Below, one piece after another: positions 24,605 to 32,536 of a stretch of DNA of 44,131 nt. The position numbers and the translations under genes were made by a program. Numbering within the stretch: the stretch's first letter is position 1; each line of letters starts with the position of its first letter. Source of the DNA: Actinomycetota bacterium (GTDB taxonomy: Bacteria; Actinomycetota; Acidimicrobiia; Acidimicrobiales; Acidimicrobiaceae); NCBI GenBank assembly GCA_027320695.1, contig DAHVKW010000003.1:1-44131 (forward strand), in the 5' to 3' direction. The notes under the pieces were generated by a model. The model had not been told where the DNA came from. It did not search any database and saw nothing but the letters and a program-made list of their open reading frames with translations.

Positions 24605-25787
24605 GCAGCATGAAGTTCCAGTAAAAGAACGGCAGCCCGAATCTTTTCAGCAGCCACATGTCATAGCGCTCTTTCTTGGTGTTGATCAAAGGAACAGTAG
24701 GATGTGGAGTGAGGCTGTAATCAAACTCTGCCAAAAGCATCTTGCCTCTCGCGGTAGTGAAAGGGCAAGCGGCGTAGCCGTCATAGCGGGCCGTCAATTC
24801 TTTGTCATTGATAGCTGAAAGCAGATTTGCGATCACTACTGGCGCCTCTTTCCTTATCGCCGCGCCGGTTTTCGAGGTTGGCGCATTGCAGACGTCACCC
24901 AGAGAAAAGACTTCGGGATAGCTGGTATGGCGAAGAGTGTGACGGTCTACGCTCACCCAACCGAAGGGGCTTGCCGGGTCTGCCAGAGGAGAGTCCCTGA
25001 CGAACTTGGGCGCACGCTGTGGCGGCGCAGTGTGGAGCAGGTCGTAGGTGATTGACTGGCGCGTCTTGCCGTCGGGTGTTGTGATCTCGAAAGTGGCCGC
25101 ACGTTTGCCGGGGTCGACCTCGACAAGCTCATGACTGAACCTGGCGTCAATGCCGTAGCGCTCGATGACGCTTGTCAGCACTTTGGCGAATTCCGGGACA
25201 CCGAAGATTCCTCCTGCCCCGGTGGCAAATATCAGATCCGTGTTCGCCAGCGTGCCAGATTTCTGCCAGTAATCCGCGGAGAGATAGGCGGCTTTCTGGG
25301 GTGCGCCCGGGCACTTTATGGGAGTGCCTGGCGCGGCAAACAGTGCCGTGCCTCCTCGAAACTTTCGAACGAGCTCCCATGTTTTCGGGGCTAGTTCGGC
25401 AACGTAATTTGAGCTGGCAAAAGGCGTGTGGACGGCATCTTCCAGACCTGGCACCAAATCCCAAGCCATCTCCAGCCCAGGGCAAACGACAAGGTAGTCA
25501 TAGGATATTTTGGCTCCGGAGGATATGGAAACTTCGCGTTGATCCGGATCGATCTCCACCGCTTTGTCCTGAATCCAGCGCACCCCTCTGGGCATGACGC
25601 TGGTTTCCGAACGCCGCGTGTTGGCAAGCGAGCTCACGCCGCCACCCACCAAGGTCCAGAGCGGCTGATAGTAGTGTATGTCAGATGGCTCGATGACGGC
25701 GACGTCATCTTGGCCCGCGCGACGGAGCCTGGCGGCAATGCTTATTCCAGCCGAACCCCCTCCGATGATGACAATTCGATGATGCAT
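24591..25787 (-). CDS. sqr: Sulfide:quinone oxidoreductase, type II
   Basis: 398 aa membrane-associated flavoprotein that oxidises sulfide and reduces quinone. FAD-binding motif IVIIGGGSAGISIAARLRRAG at the N-terminus; PIKCPGAPQKAAYL near residue 170, with the Cys in the same setting as the redox Cys of human-type SQR; VFSLGDVCNAPTSKTGAA, the second FAD motif; and GYAACPFTTARGKMLLAEF, which holds the second redox Cys. The KCPGAPQK and [SA]CP.TT...LAEFDY patterns are those of type II (SQOR-like) enzymes. Start ATG 25787 has AGGAG about 6 nt upstream. It probably forms its own transcript, with two ttagtcaa repeats upstream. Electrons would enter the same quinone pool as the NrfD complex. Confidence 0.88.
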   Translation of the reverse strand: MHHRIVIIGGGSAGISIAARLRRAGQDDVAVIEPSDIHYYQPLWTLVGGGVSSLANTRRSETSVMPRGVRWIQDKAVEIDPDQREVSISSGAKISYDYLVVCPGLEMAWDLVPGLEDAVHTPFASSNYVAELAPKTWELVRKFRGGTALFAAPGTPIKCPGAPQKAAYLSADYWQKSGTLANTDLIFATGAGGIFGVPEFAKVLTSVIERYGIDARFSHELVEVDPGKRAATFEITTPDGKTRQSITYDLLHTAPPQRAPKFVRDSPLADPASPFGWVSVDRHTLRHTSYPEVFSLGDVCNAPTSKTGAAIRKEAPVVIANLLSAINDKELTARYDGYAACPFTTARGKMLLAEFDYSLTPHPTVPLINTKKERYDMWLLKRFGLPFFYWNFMLRGLG

Positions 25788-25858
25788 TTGAATCTCCTGC
25801 TCTAATTTTTTCGATAGCTTTTTGCTTACTTTGCGGAAAGTTAAGAAAGTTTATCGAT

Positions 25859-25876
25859 TTAGTCAACATTAGTCAA
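25859..25876. promoter_or_regulatory. Tandem ttagtcaa repeats upstream of sqr
   Basis: ttagtcaa occurs at 25859-25866 and again at 25869-25876, a 10-bp period that puts both copies on one face of the helix. They lie 72-90 bp upstream of the sqr start in an AT-rich segment. A regulator binding site is plausible, but the regulator is unknown. Confidence 0.35.
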
Positions 25877-25978
25877 GACAGTAGAAAATCTTACTTGTGA
25901 ACTGCTAATTTGAGTAGTCGTGACGCTCGGCTCCAAGATTTTTGAGCCAACCGGGGCCTTTAAGGTTCAGTCAGGGCG

Positions 25979-27250
25979 CTATCGCCTCTGACTCGCAAAG
26001 CAGCAGAGTTTGTACTTCTTCCCGCTTCCGCACGGGCAAGGGTCATTTCGCGATGCGGCTTTCCATTTCCGGCGTTCGCCAGTTTCCGATCTTTCGATTT
26101 CCGCCATGATCGACTGAGGGGACATCCCCTTTTTGTAGAATCTGAGAACCTCCTCCAGCTGTGGCTGCAGGTGGCGGTAGTAGGTTCGATAGCCCTCGCA
26201 GAGGTAGTTGAGGCCGTCTTGCCCATCGGGAGTTTGCGCGAAACGGTCCTTTGGACATCCGCCATTGCACAATGAGAGCACTGGGCACTCTTTGCAGTAG
26301 CGGGGCAGCGAGTCCTTTTTTGCCTGTCCGAAGGCCTTCTGTTTGGGAGATTCGATCAATTCCGCCAGGCTGCGGGTAGTCAGGTTGCCAAGGAAGTTAT
26401 CTGGATTCACGTAGTGGTCGCAGCTGTAGGTTCCGCCGTCGTGTTCAACTGCGAGAACCCTTCCGCAGGTTTCAGACATTATGCAAATGTTGGCGGGCTT
26501 GCCGCCCACCACCAGAAGGCATTCCAAGAAATTCTGGATGCCAATTTGCCCCAGATCGTGGCGGATCCATTCATCAAAGACCGTGGATAGGAAACTCCCC
26601 ATTGCTTGCGGATCTACTGACCAGGGGGCAACGCTTCCATCGCTTAGGCGGCTGACAACGGGTAGGAACTGGAGCCAGCGGACTTTCTGATCGAGGAAAA
26701 AGCGGTAGACCTCTCGGGGAAATTGCGAGTTCCGGGAATTGAGAGTGCAAAGGATGTCCGGCTCAATGCCGCGGGCGCGAAGCTGGCGCAGCCCTCGCAT
26801 GGCATTGCGGTGGCTCCCGTCGCCGTTTCGGTCGATCCGGTAGGCGTCGTGGAGATCTTCCGGACCGTCAAGGCTGAGTCCTACCGTGAAGCTATTCTCG
26901 GCCAGGAAATCACACCAGGCCTCGTCAAGACGCGTACCGTTGGTTTGCAGATTGTTCAGGCACTGCCATCCCTCGGGGGTGTACTTTGCTTGAAATTCCA
27001 GCGCCTTCCTGAAGAAGTCGATCCCCGCCAGCGTAGGCTCTCCTCCGTGCCAGACGAAGTGAACTACGGGTCCAGGACTTTCAGCTATGAACGATTTGAC
27101 GTATCCCTCGAGCACCTCCGGTCGCATCCGGAACCGCTCATCGGAAGGAAACAGAGACTTTTTTTGCAGGTAATAGCAGTAGTCGCAACTCAGGTTGCAT
27201 ATCGGTCCGATTGGTTTGGCCATGACAACAAAAGGAATCGTTACGGTCAT
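25979..27250 (-). CDS. Radical SAM/SPASM enzyme of the anSME type with C-terminal SEC-C motif
   Basis: 423 aa. The radical SAM cluster motif is CNLSCDYCYY (residues about 18-27), followed by HFVWHGGEPTLAG (the GGEP-type SAM motif). The SPASM region holds many cysteines: NICIMSETCGRV, YSCDHYVNPDNFLGNL, YCKECPVLSLCNGGCPKDR and LCEGY. The DHYV aspartate and CNGGCPKDR are characteristic of anaerobic sulfatase-maturating enzymes, which turn a Cys or Ser of a sulfatase into formylglycine. A SEC-C zinc motif (DPCPCGSGKKYKLCC) ends the protein, a known accessory in this family. No sulfatase gene is in the window, so the client may be elsewhere or a different peptide. The second rSAM gene lies 0.9 kb away but is not in the same operon. 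Confidence 0.87.
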   Translation of the reverse strand: MTVTIPFVVMAKPIGPICNLSCDYCYYLQKKSLFPSDERFRMRPEVLEGYVKSFIAESPGPVVHFVWHGGEPTLAGIDFFRKALEFQAKYTPEGWQCLNNLQTNGTRLDEAWCDFLAENSFTVGLSLDGPEDLHDAYRIDRNGDGSHRNAMRGLRQLRARGIEPDILCTLNSRNSQFPREVYRFFLDQKVRWLQFLPVVSRLSDGSVAPWSVDPQAMGSFLSTVFDEWIRHDLGQIGIQNFLECLLVVGGKPANICIMSETCGRVLAVEHDGGTYSCDHYVNPDNFLGNLTTRSLAELIESPKQKAFGQAKKDSLPRYCKECPVLSLCNGGCPKDRFAQTPDGQDGLNYLCEGYRTYYRHLQPQLEEVLRFYKKGMSPQSIMAEIERSETGERRKWKAASRNDPCPCGSGKKYKLCCFASQRR

Positions 27251-27515
27251 TTTGCTGCTTGCGCTCCCTGATTCTTGGCAACTTTACACTGGAGCGTATC
27301 ACGCGGTCTGGTCACCCTGCCAGACGCCAAAGTGCACCGCAGGAAACTTTAGGAGCAAATTAATGAGGTAGTAGTTTTCGCATTTGGCACGGGTTTTGAC
27401 GTAGAATTCGAAAGCGTCGAGACCAAAAGGGAATCGGCTTGGATTTGTAACCAAGGTGTCAGCTGATTCGCTATTAGGGTGGACGGCCGACTGAGGTGGC
27501 AGCAAGGGAATCGCC

Positions 27516-27950
27516 GTGAAGCCTTCATTGCAAGCTGGAATAGAACATGAGTTTGTTTTTCGCGTCCCGCAGTCAAAGACTGTGCCCGGTCTTTATCCAG
27601 AGGCTGAAGAGTTTCAGGTGATGCCTGATGTTCTTGCCACCGGATTTCTAGTAGGCCTGCTCGAATGGGCCTGCGTCAAGGCACTTCATCCTTATCTTGA
27701 CTGGCCCAACGAACAAAGCTTGGGAACGCACATCAACATCAGCCATGAGGCTCCCACTCCCCCCGGGTTCGAAGTCAAAGCTCGGGTCAAGCTCACAGAG
27801 GTTGATGGGCGCCGCCTCTTCTTTTATGTCGAAGCCGATGACGGCAAGGACATCATTAGCAGAGGCACCCATGAGAGGTACGTGATCGATAAGGCCAGAT
27901 TCTTGGAAAAGGTCGAGGAGAAAAAGGCTTGGTCTTCTCCTCGCCTATGA
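27516..27950 (+). CDS. FlK-like hotdog-fold thioesterase
   Basis: 144 aa, the usual size. The sequence follows the fluoroacetyl-CoA thioesterase (FlK) pattern: VLATGFLVGLLEWACVKAL (Thr and, eight residues later, Glu as in the FlK dyad), SLGTHINISHEAPTPPG (with histidine candidates for the third catalytic residue), VKARVKLTEVDGRRLFFYVE and the end motif RGTHERYVI. Such proteins hydrolyse acyl-CoA thioesters. Most FlK homologues are not fluoroacetate-specific, so substrate is unknown. GTG start at 27516 with AAGGGA about 6 nt upstream. It lies on the opposite strand between the two radical SAM genes and has no obvious operon partner. Confidence 0.82.
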   Translation: MKPSLQAGIEHEFVFRVPQSKTVPGLYPEAEEFQVMPDVLATGFLVGLLEWACVKALHPYLDWPNEQSLGTHINISHEAPTPPGFEVKARVKLTEVDGRRLFFYVEADDGKDIISRGTHERYVIDKARFLEKVEEKKAWSSPRL

Positions 27951-28181
27951 ATCGTGGTGATTCCCAGGTGCCAGCGGCGTAAGCCGCATCTTCTCGGGGC
28001 GCGGACGCTTTTCCGGCCGTTCTCTTTCACGGCATCGCCAGATATGGTTCGGGTGGGATGCAGAGGCAAAGACAAGGGCGGAGGCCGTGCCATCCACCAT
28101 ATGGACGATTGCCAAGGAGACCATAACAGGTCCTAGCGGGCGGGATCTGTCTTAGGGGTGACGTGCGGATATGGAATCGCA

Positions 28182-29558
28182 TCATTGCATGTTCATGTCG
28201 AAAACTGTTGGAATTCCCTTGTCCCAGTTGTCCCACAGAAAGTCGTTCTCAATGCCGTCTGCTATGAGTCTGAGCACATAGCGCACTTGATCCTTGTAAA
28301 AGTCGCAGAATGCGCCGCGCTGGTTGATCCCGCCGTTGATCTCGTGCGCTTCGGCGGGACAGGGGGCTCCGCAGAAATGGCGGATTGGACATGTTCCGCA
28401 CTCGTCGATCTCTTCGATCTTACGCCCCGTCACACTTTGGAAAGCGCTTGTTTCGAAGCAGGTCTCGAGTCCCCCGCTGAAAAGGTTTCCGCCATTGAAC
28501 TTGGGAAGGCCTATGAATTCGCTGCATGGGAAGAGATCTCCGCGGGCATTGACCGCGAAGAAGCAGCGGCCTCCGCCGCAGGGGGAGATGTCGCACATCA
28601 GCCTTCGAGCGGTGGGTGCCACGACAGCTAGCACAATGTTGGCAAAATTGGCGACAACTATCTTGCGTCCGGTCTCTGAATAGAGTTCGTGGGTCCTCTC
28701 GAGCGCTTTGAGGTATGACCTTGTAAAGTCGTCATCGCTAGGACGGACCTGCAGGCCTCCAGGAAGCGTGCAGCGCACCTGGTTGAGCATGCATGTTGGC
28801 ACTTCCAGGGAGTGGAAAAGCTCCACCATTTCGGTCAGGTGCTCGAGGTTCTGTGTCGTTACGGTTGTGATCACCGAATAGTTTTGGTATCCGCGCAGGC
28901 TCTCCATCACATCTATTACGCGATCATGGATCCCATGTCCGCTGAAGGTGTGCCTTGTCCGGTTTGTAATCTCAGCCGTAGGTCCATCCAGGGATAAGCC
29001 GAGACTTATGCCTCTTGAAGTTATGAACTCGATGGCTTCCGAGTCGAGCAGCGTTCCGTTAGTTTGTATCCCGAAGATGAAGTCGTCTTTGAAGTGATCG
29101 ATGGTGGCGAATACATTTGTCCGATTGAGCATTGGCTCGGAACCGTGAAAGATCAGCTGTGGTTTGACTCCGGGTGGCATCTGCCTGCGGAAATAGTCGA
29201 GAAGCAGGTCAAGGGCTTCAGTCAGCTGTTCCTTGGACATGTTTTGGCCGTGCCGGCGCATGGATTCCGGTAAATAGCAGTAGGTGCAGTTCAGATTGCA
29301 GCGCTCGGTGGGATTGAAGTACACCGCCGATGGAACCAGGCCGAATCGCAGATGGTCCATTTCTTCCGCGAACGCGCGCCTGTTTTCGCCTATCTTCTCC
29401 AGGAACCCTTTATCTGTGAGAATTTCTTTCGAAACATCTTTTCTGACTAGCGACCAAAAGGCGGTACCTGCATCGATGACTGCTTCATATTCCCGATGGT
29501 GAATATCGAACCTTACCAAGGATGGACTGGCGTCAGAGATCAAGCGGGTGTCGGTCAT
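28182..29558 (-). CDS. Peptide-modifying radical SAM/SPASM enzyme, CbpB-like
   Basis: 458 aa. An N-terminal section of about 95 residues (DIHHREYEAVIDAGTAFWSL) precedes the radical SAM core with CNLNCTYCYLP, LIFHGSEPMLN (variant GGEP) and FGIQTNGTLL, ISLGLSLDGP. The C-terminal SPASM region has CDISPCGGGRCFFAVNARGD, PCSEF, and CGTCPIRHFCGAPCPAE, binding auxiliary Fe-S clusters. This build is typical of RiPP maturases that crosslink or otherwise modify a short precursor. A 47-aa peptide gene lies 92 bp upstream and a cobalamin riboswitch before that, which matches my memory of the rSAM family named CbpB (cobalamin-regulated peptide). Start ATG 29558 with GGAGAGTGAG upstream. The product is unknown. 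Confidence 0.85.
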   Translation of the reverse strand: MTDTRLISDASPSLVRFDIHHREYEAVIDAGTAFWSLVRKDVSKEILTDKGFLEKIGENRRAFAEEMDHLRFGLVPSAVYFNPTERCNLNCTYCYLPESMRRHGQNMSKEQLTEALDLLLDYFRRQMPPGVKPQLIFHGSEPMLNRTNVFATIDHFKDDFIFGIQTNGTLLDSEAIEFITSRGISLGLSLDGPTAEITNRTRHTFSGHGIHDRVIDVMESLRGYQNYSVITTVTTQNLEHLTEMVELFHSLEVPTCMLNQVRCTLPGGLQVRPSDDDFTRSYLKALERTHELYSETGRKIVVANFANIVLAVVAPTARRLMCDISPCGGGRCFFAVNARGDLFPCSEFIGLPKFNGGNLFSGGLETCFETSAFQSVTGRKIEEIDECGTCPIRHFCGAPCPAEAHEINGGINQRGAFCDFYKDQVRYVLRLIADGIENDFLWDNWDKGIPTVFDMNMQ

Positions 29559-29650
29559 TTGCTCACTCTCCGTTTAGCTCTGCTGTTGGACTTTGCAGAG
29601 TCCGCCAGTCCGGTCTCTTGTGCTGCAAGAAGTGCAATGGGTTCAAAGCG

Positions 29651-29794
29651 TCAAGCGACATCGGCTCTGCCCTCGTTCTCTTCTTGGTGAACCGGCGTGT
29701 TTACTACCAGTACGTAGTGAGACAGGCCTATACCGGTTGGTTGGCATGCTTTGCGGTACGCTGTCACCGTTGCTTTCTTGGATTTGGTCGTCAT
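29651..29794 (-). CDS. 47-aa RiPP precursor candidate, CbpA-like
   Basis: Absent from the ORF track because of its size. ATG 29794 to TGA 29651 with a superb ribosome site (GGGAGGGGG about 6 nt upstream). The N-terminal part is basic and polar (MTTKSKKATVTAYRKA), the centre is CQPTGIGLSHYVLVVN and the tail is acidic (HQEENEGRADVA). The single Cys (17), Tyr 27 and His 26 in the hydrophobic core are candidate modification sites. Gene order riboswitch, peptide, radical SAM/SPASM protein is the sort of arrangement seen for radical-SAM RiPPs, and I recall a short precursor family CbpA in this setting. No protease or exporter gene adjoins, so the mature product may act inside the cell or use a housekeeping protease. 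Confidence 0.8.
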   Translation of the reverse strand: MTTKSKKATVTAYRKACQPTGIGLSHYVLVVNTPVHQEENEGRADVA

Positions 29795-29927
29795 TGTGTC
29801 ACCCCCTCCCGAGACAGTTCTGCTCGCGTGAAACTAAAAAGGGTGTGCGAGGATGGAAATGTAAACACCAGGCAAGCCTCCCGTTGCCAAGCTGCCGTTC
29901 CACAGGCAGGCTATGTCCTTACCGTCG

Positions 29928-30085
29928 AGGCCGGTCTCCTGACTTGCGCATCGCCATTTGCGTCACCTTCCCAGATGGCCAAGCATCCAGTGGTCAAAGA
30001 CGCAAACTCCACGCTTACAGTGGCGGGTCCGTGCCGGATTCTCACCGGCTTCCCGATTCTCCCCACATAAGGGGCACCTCGCGGT
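29928..30085 (-). promoter_or_regulatory. Cobalamin (B12) riboswitch
   Basis: Read on the minus strand, the element has the full set of adenosylcobalamin riboswitch hallmarks: aggtgcccc...gggg at the 5' end, gggaagccggtgagaatccg, gcacggacccgccactgtaa, a second gggaaggtgacg, and the B12 box aagtcaggagaccggcct (29929-29946 region). It lies about 135 nt upstream of the 47-aa peptide gene. The intervening leader contains caccc upstream of the gggagggggtg ribosome site, which could pair with it, so translational control is possible; no clean terminator was seen. Expected logic: with B12 bound, the peptide/rSAM operon is off. No cobalamin synthesis or transport gene is downstream. Confidence 0.93.
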
Positions 30086-30501
30086 ATTCAATTTTCAGTC
30101 ACCTTAGTAGTCAGCTGAAGCGCTGTCAACTTAGTCGGTGGTAATACTTGCAATTAGGCGGGCCGAAAGCCGATGGTGCCGTCAGCGTACGCCCGCTATG
30201 CGGGATAGCCGCCTAATGCTTGTATAGATCTCCTAGTCCAGCCCAATTTTGCATGTTCTGACCTCCAGGCGCATTTCAGCGCCGGCAAAGCTCACTTTGG
30301 ACAAAAAATTCAGCTCTACAGCAAACGAGGGATAAGTTCAAACAGGACCGCGCCCGACGAGATCTCATCGCGGTTCAGCTGCACTGGGAAATAACTGCCA
30401 GCGGGTACAACTCAAATTGAGTCCGGCTTCGCCTGATGTTTCTTTGCACCGATTGGGATCGGTTGAGCATATGGGAGCCTGAACCGCAGTTGCGGGGAGT
30501 C
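30086..30501. other. 416-bp gap upstream of the riboswitch, with a foldable repeat
   Basis: No gene is supported. At 30153-30217 attaggcgg and ccgcctaat (9 bp) enclose an inner cccgc-tat-gcggg hairpin (30192-30204) and a gccgaaagcc segment, suggesting a branched RNA or the terminator of the minus-strand RDD gene that ends at 30502. The promoter of the riboswitch transcript should also lie between 30086 and about 30150. Confidence 0.45.
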
Positions 30502-30981
30502 TCAGTCAAGGGGCTCGAAACCGTTCCCATGCGCAACGGAGATGACTAGTGATCCTGCCATTTTGTCATGCAGAGTCTGACGCTTAGCGTCTCTGAGCAT
30601 CATGAGATAGCCGAGACCTAGAATGATCGCGCTTATTCCCGAGACGAGATATCTGACAGTGGCCCTCAAATAGCCAAGCTTGCTTCCATTTAGATTGATG
30701 ACCCTCACTCTTGCGACCTTTGCGCCAACGGTTTGGCCAAACGGTCCTCCGAGCAGGATGACCATATACCCGAGGTCCACCAGTGCGCTCAGATCGTTGC
30801 CCAGTCTGGGATTGATGCGGACCAGGGCTTCGCCAATGGCCGCCATAATCAGGAGGTCAATCAGCCATGCCAGGGCTCGTTGGCCGAATGAGGCGAGAGG
30901 ATAGGTGAGACGGTCGTTCACCTGCGGATTATTTTCTTCGCCAAAACGGCTTGAGGAGGAAGATTCCCATGGACTGGCCAT
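30502..30981 (-). CDS. RDD family membrane protein
   Basis: 159 aa. After a polar N-terminus the protein shows the RDD layout: LASFGQRALAWLIDLLIM (helix 1 with Arg and Asp), a second helix (LVDLGYMVILLGG), the GQTVGAKVARVRVINLNG turn, and a last helical region ending in LMMLRDAKRQTLHDKMAGSLVI, where the DxxRQxxHDxxAG pattern is diagnostic. Three to four transmembrane helices. The function of the family is mostly unknown, with proposals of ion exchange or transport. A perfect AAGGAGG precedes ATG 30981. It appears monocistronic and is divergent from hisS. Confidence 0.85.
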   Translation of the reverse strand: MASPWESSSSSRFGEENNPQVNDRLTYPLASFGQRALAWLIDLLIMAAIGEALVRINPRLGNDLSALVDLGYMVILLGGPFGQTVGAKVARVRVINLNGSKLGYLRATVRYLVSGISAIILGLGYLMMLRDAKRQTLHDKMAGSLVISVAHGNGFEPLD

Positions 30982-31142
30982 TGCGTCCTCCTTGTATCTT
31001 GTCTTCCCTATTTCACCTTAGCTTTAAATGTCGCTGCCGCGAGCTGCAGGTGGGGCATAAGACTTTCCAGAAATTTGTACGATGTAGGCTAGGTCTTTGT
31101 CAATGATCAGCCATTTGGCTCGATATATGTTGGGGATTGCTC

Positions 31143-32420
31143 TTGAGTAACAAAAATGCTGCACCTGCCAGAGGAACGAGGGATATCCTGCCCAAGGAGG
31201 CACAGCTCAGGAGCTGGGCTGTCTCAAGGATCCTCGAAACTTACTCAAAGCATGGTTTTACCCAGGTAGAGGTTCCGATAATCGAGAACATCGATTGGCT
31301 GACCGGCGGAGTCGGGGGTGAGAACGAGAAGCTTCTGTTCAAGATACTCAAGCGGGGCGACAAGCTTGATTTGACAGAGGTCAAAAGTGAAGACGACCTG
31401 TGCGATCTTGCTCTACGTTTCGACTTGACAGTTCCGTTGACAAGGTACTTTGCCAACAATCACGCGCTGCTTCCGATGCCCTTCAAGGCGATACAGATCG
31501 GACCGGTTTTTAGAGCCGAGCGACCTCAAAAGGGGAGGTTCCGCCAGTTCACCCAGTGCGATATAGACATTCTCGGAGAGCCCAGCTATTTGGGCGAGAT
31601 CGAACTTATCGCTGCTTCCGCGGAAGCTCTGAAGGCTCTTTCGCTGCGCGGGTTTGAAATCAAGATCAACGATCGCCGGGCCCTCGAGTCATTCCACCGC
31701 TATTGCGGGTTCGAAGAATCCCGGGCGGGCGAGTTTTTCATAATTCTGGACAAGCTGGACAAGGTCGGAATCGATGGTGTTGCGAAAGAGCTCGCAGCGA
31801 AGTCATTTGCCCCTGGGTCGATAGACAAAGCCATGAAGCTGCTGCAGGAGCTGTCAAGCGGACGGGACCCGGTGGATTTCTACTCCGAGATCGGAGTAGC
31901 TGACGAGGCTCTGTCTCAGATAGTAAAAATAGCTTCATTCTCCGAGGATCTTGGCGGAGGAGACTACTCGGTATCTCTCGACCCGACGGTCGTTCGGGGA
32001 ATGGGCTATTACACCGGGACGGTCTTCGAGGTGGCTTATCCAGGCTGGGGTTCATCGATTGCCGGCGGCGGGCGATATGACAAGATGCTCGAGCGTTTCG
32101 GCAGAGGCTCCCCTGCAGTTGGATTCTCGATCGGGTTCGAACGAGTGATGTCGATACTGTCAGATAATGCCGATTCTTCCCGGGGCGCGGCGCAGAGATA
32201 CGTAACGATTCTCTTTGCCGAGTCCGACGAGCTAAAGCCCGTGTACCAGCTAGCTGATCGGTGGAGGCAAGCGGGTTACAGCGTATCCCTGCGCCATCGG
32301 CAGGCCAAGATTGGCAACCAGTTCAAGAGGCTTGAGACCGAGGCCAACCTTGCTCGGCGCGAAGGAGACTTTTTCGGCGTACTCGTTTATGGCGAGGATA
32401 CCGAGCCCAGGGAGCTCTAA
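31143..32420 (+). CDS. hisS: Histidyl-tRNA synthetase
   Basis: Class II synthetase charging tRNA-His. The preferred start is TTG 31143 (GGGG about 7 nt upstream); the track's TTG at 31137 is two codons earlier. N-terminal ARGTRDILPKEAQLR, motif 1 region (YSKHGFTQVEVPIIE), LRFDLTVPLTRYFANN, motif 2 FRAERPQKGRFRQFTQCDID and motif 3 GGGRYDKMLERFG with VGFSIGFER are all present. The HisRS-specific loop reads VVRGMGYYTGTVFEV, where most bacterial enzymes have RGLDYYTG. The catalytic Arg is kept; the Asp to Gly change marks a distinct lineage rather than a defect. The C-terminal anticodon domain (VTILFAESDELKPVYQLADR...) is complete. About 425 aa, normal length. Confidence 0.92.
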   Translation: MSNKNAAPARGTRDILPKEAQLRSWAVSRILETYSKHGFTQVEVPIIENIDWLTGGVGGENEKLLFKILKRGDKLDLTEVKSEDDLCDLALRFDLTVPLTRYFANNHALLPMPFKAIQIGPVFRAERPQKGRFRQFTQCDIDILGEPSYLGEIELIAASAEALKALSLRGFEIKINDRRALESFHRYCGFEESRAGEFFIILDKLDKVGIDGVAKELAAKSFAPGSIDKAMKLLQELSSGRDPVDFYSEIGVADEALSQIVKIASFSEDLGGGDYSVSLDPTVVRGMGYYTGTVFEVAYPGWGSSIAGGGRYDKMLERFGRGSPAVGFSIGFERVMSILSDNADSSRGAAQRYVTILFAESDELKPVYQLADRWRQAGYSVSLRHRQAKIGNQFKRLETEANLARREGDFFGVLVYGEDTEPREL

Positions 32421-32536
32421 AGCGGTCCGGCCAATGCCCTGCCGATAAGCAAATTGTGACTAAGCGGTAAGAGGCATGCGATTTCTCCCGGACTCGACTG
32501 GTCGGTCCAGCATCAGGTCCAACCTAAGGTTGAGCA

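Noticed and set aside
29593-30144. 183-aa and 182-aa plus-strand ORFs over the riboswitch and peptide gene
   Set aside because: Arg/Pro/Ser-rich, no motif, and they lie antisense to the conserved cobalamin riboswitch and the 47-aa gene.
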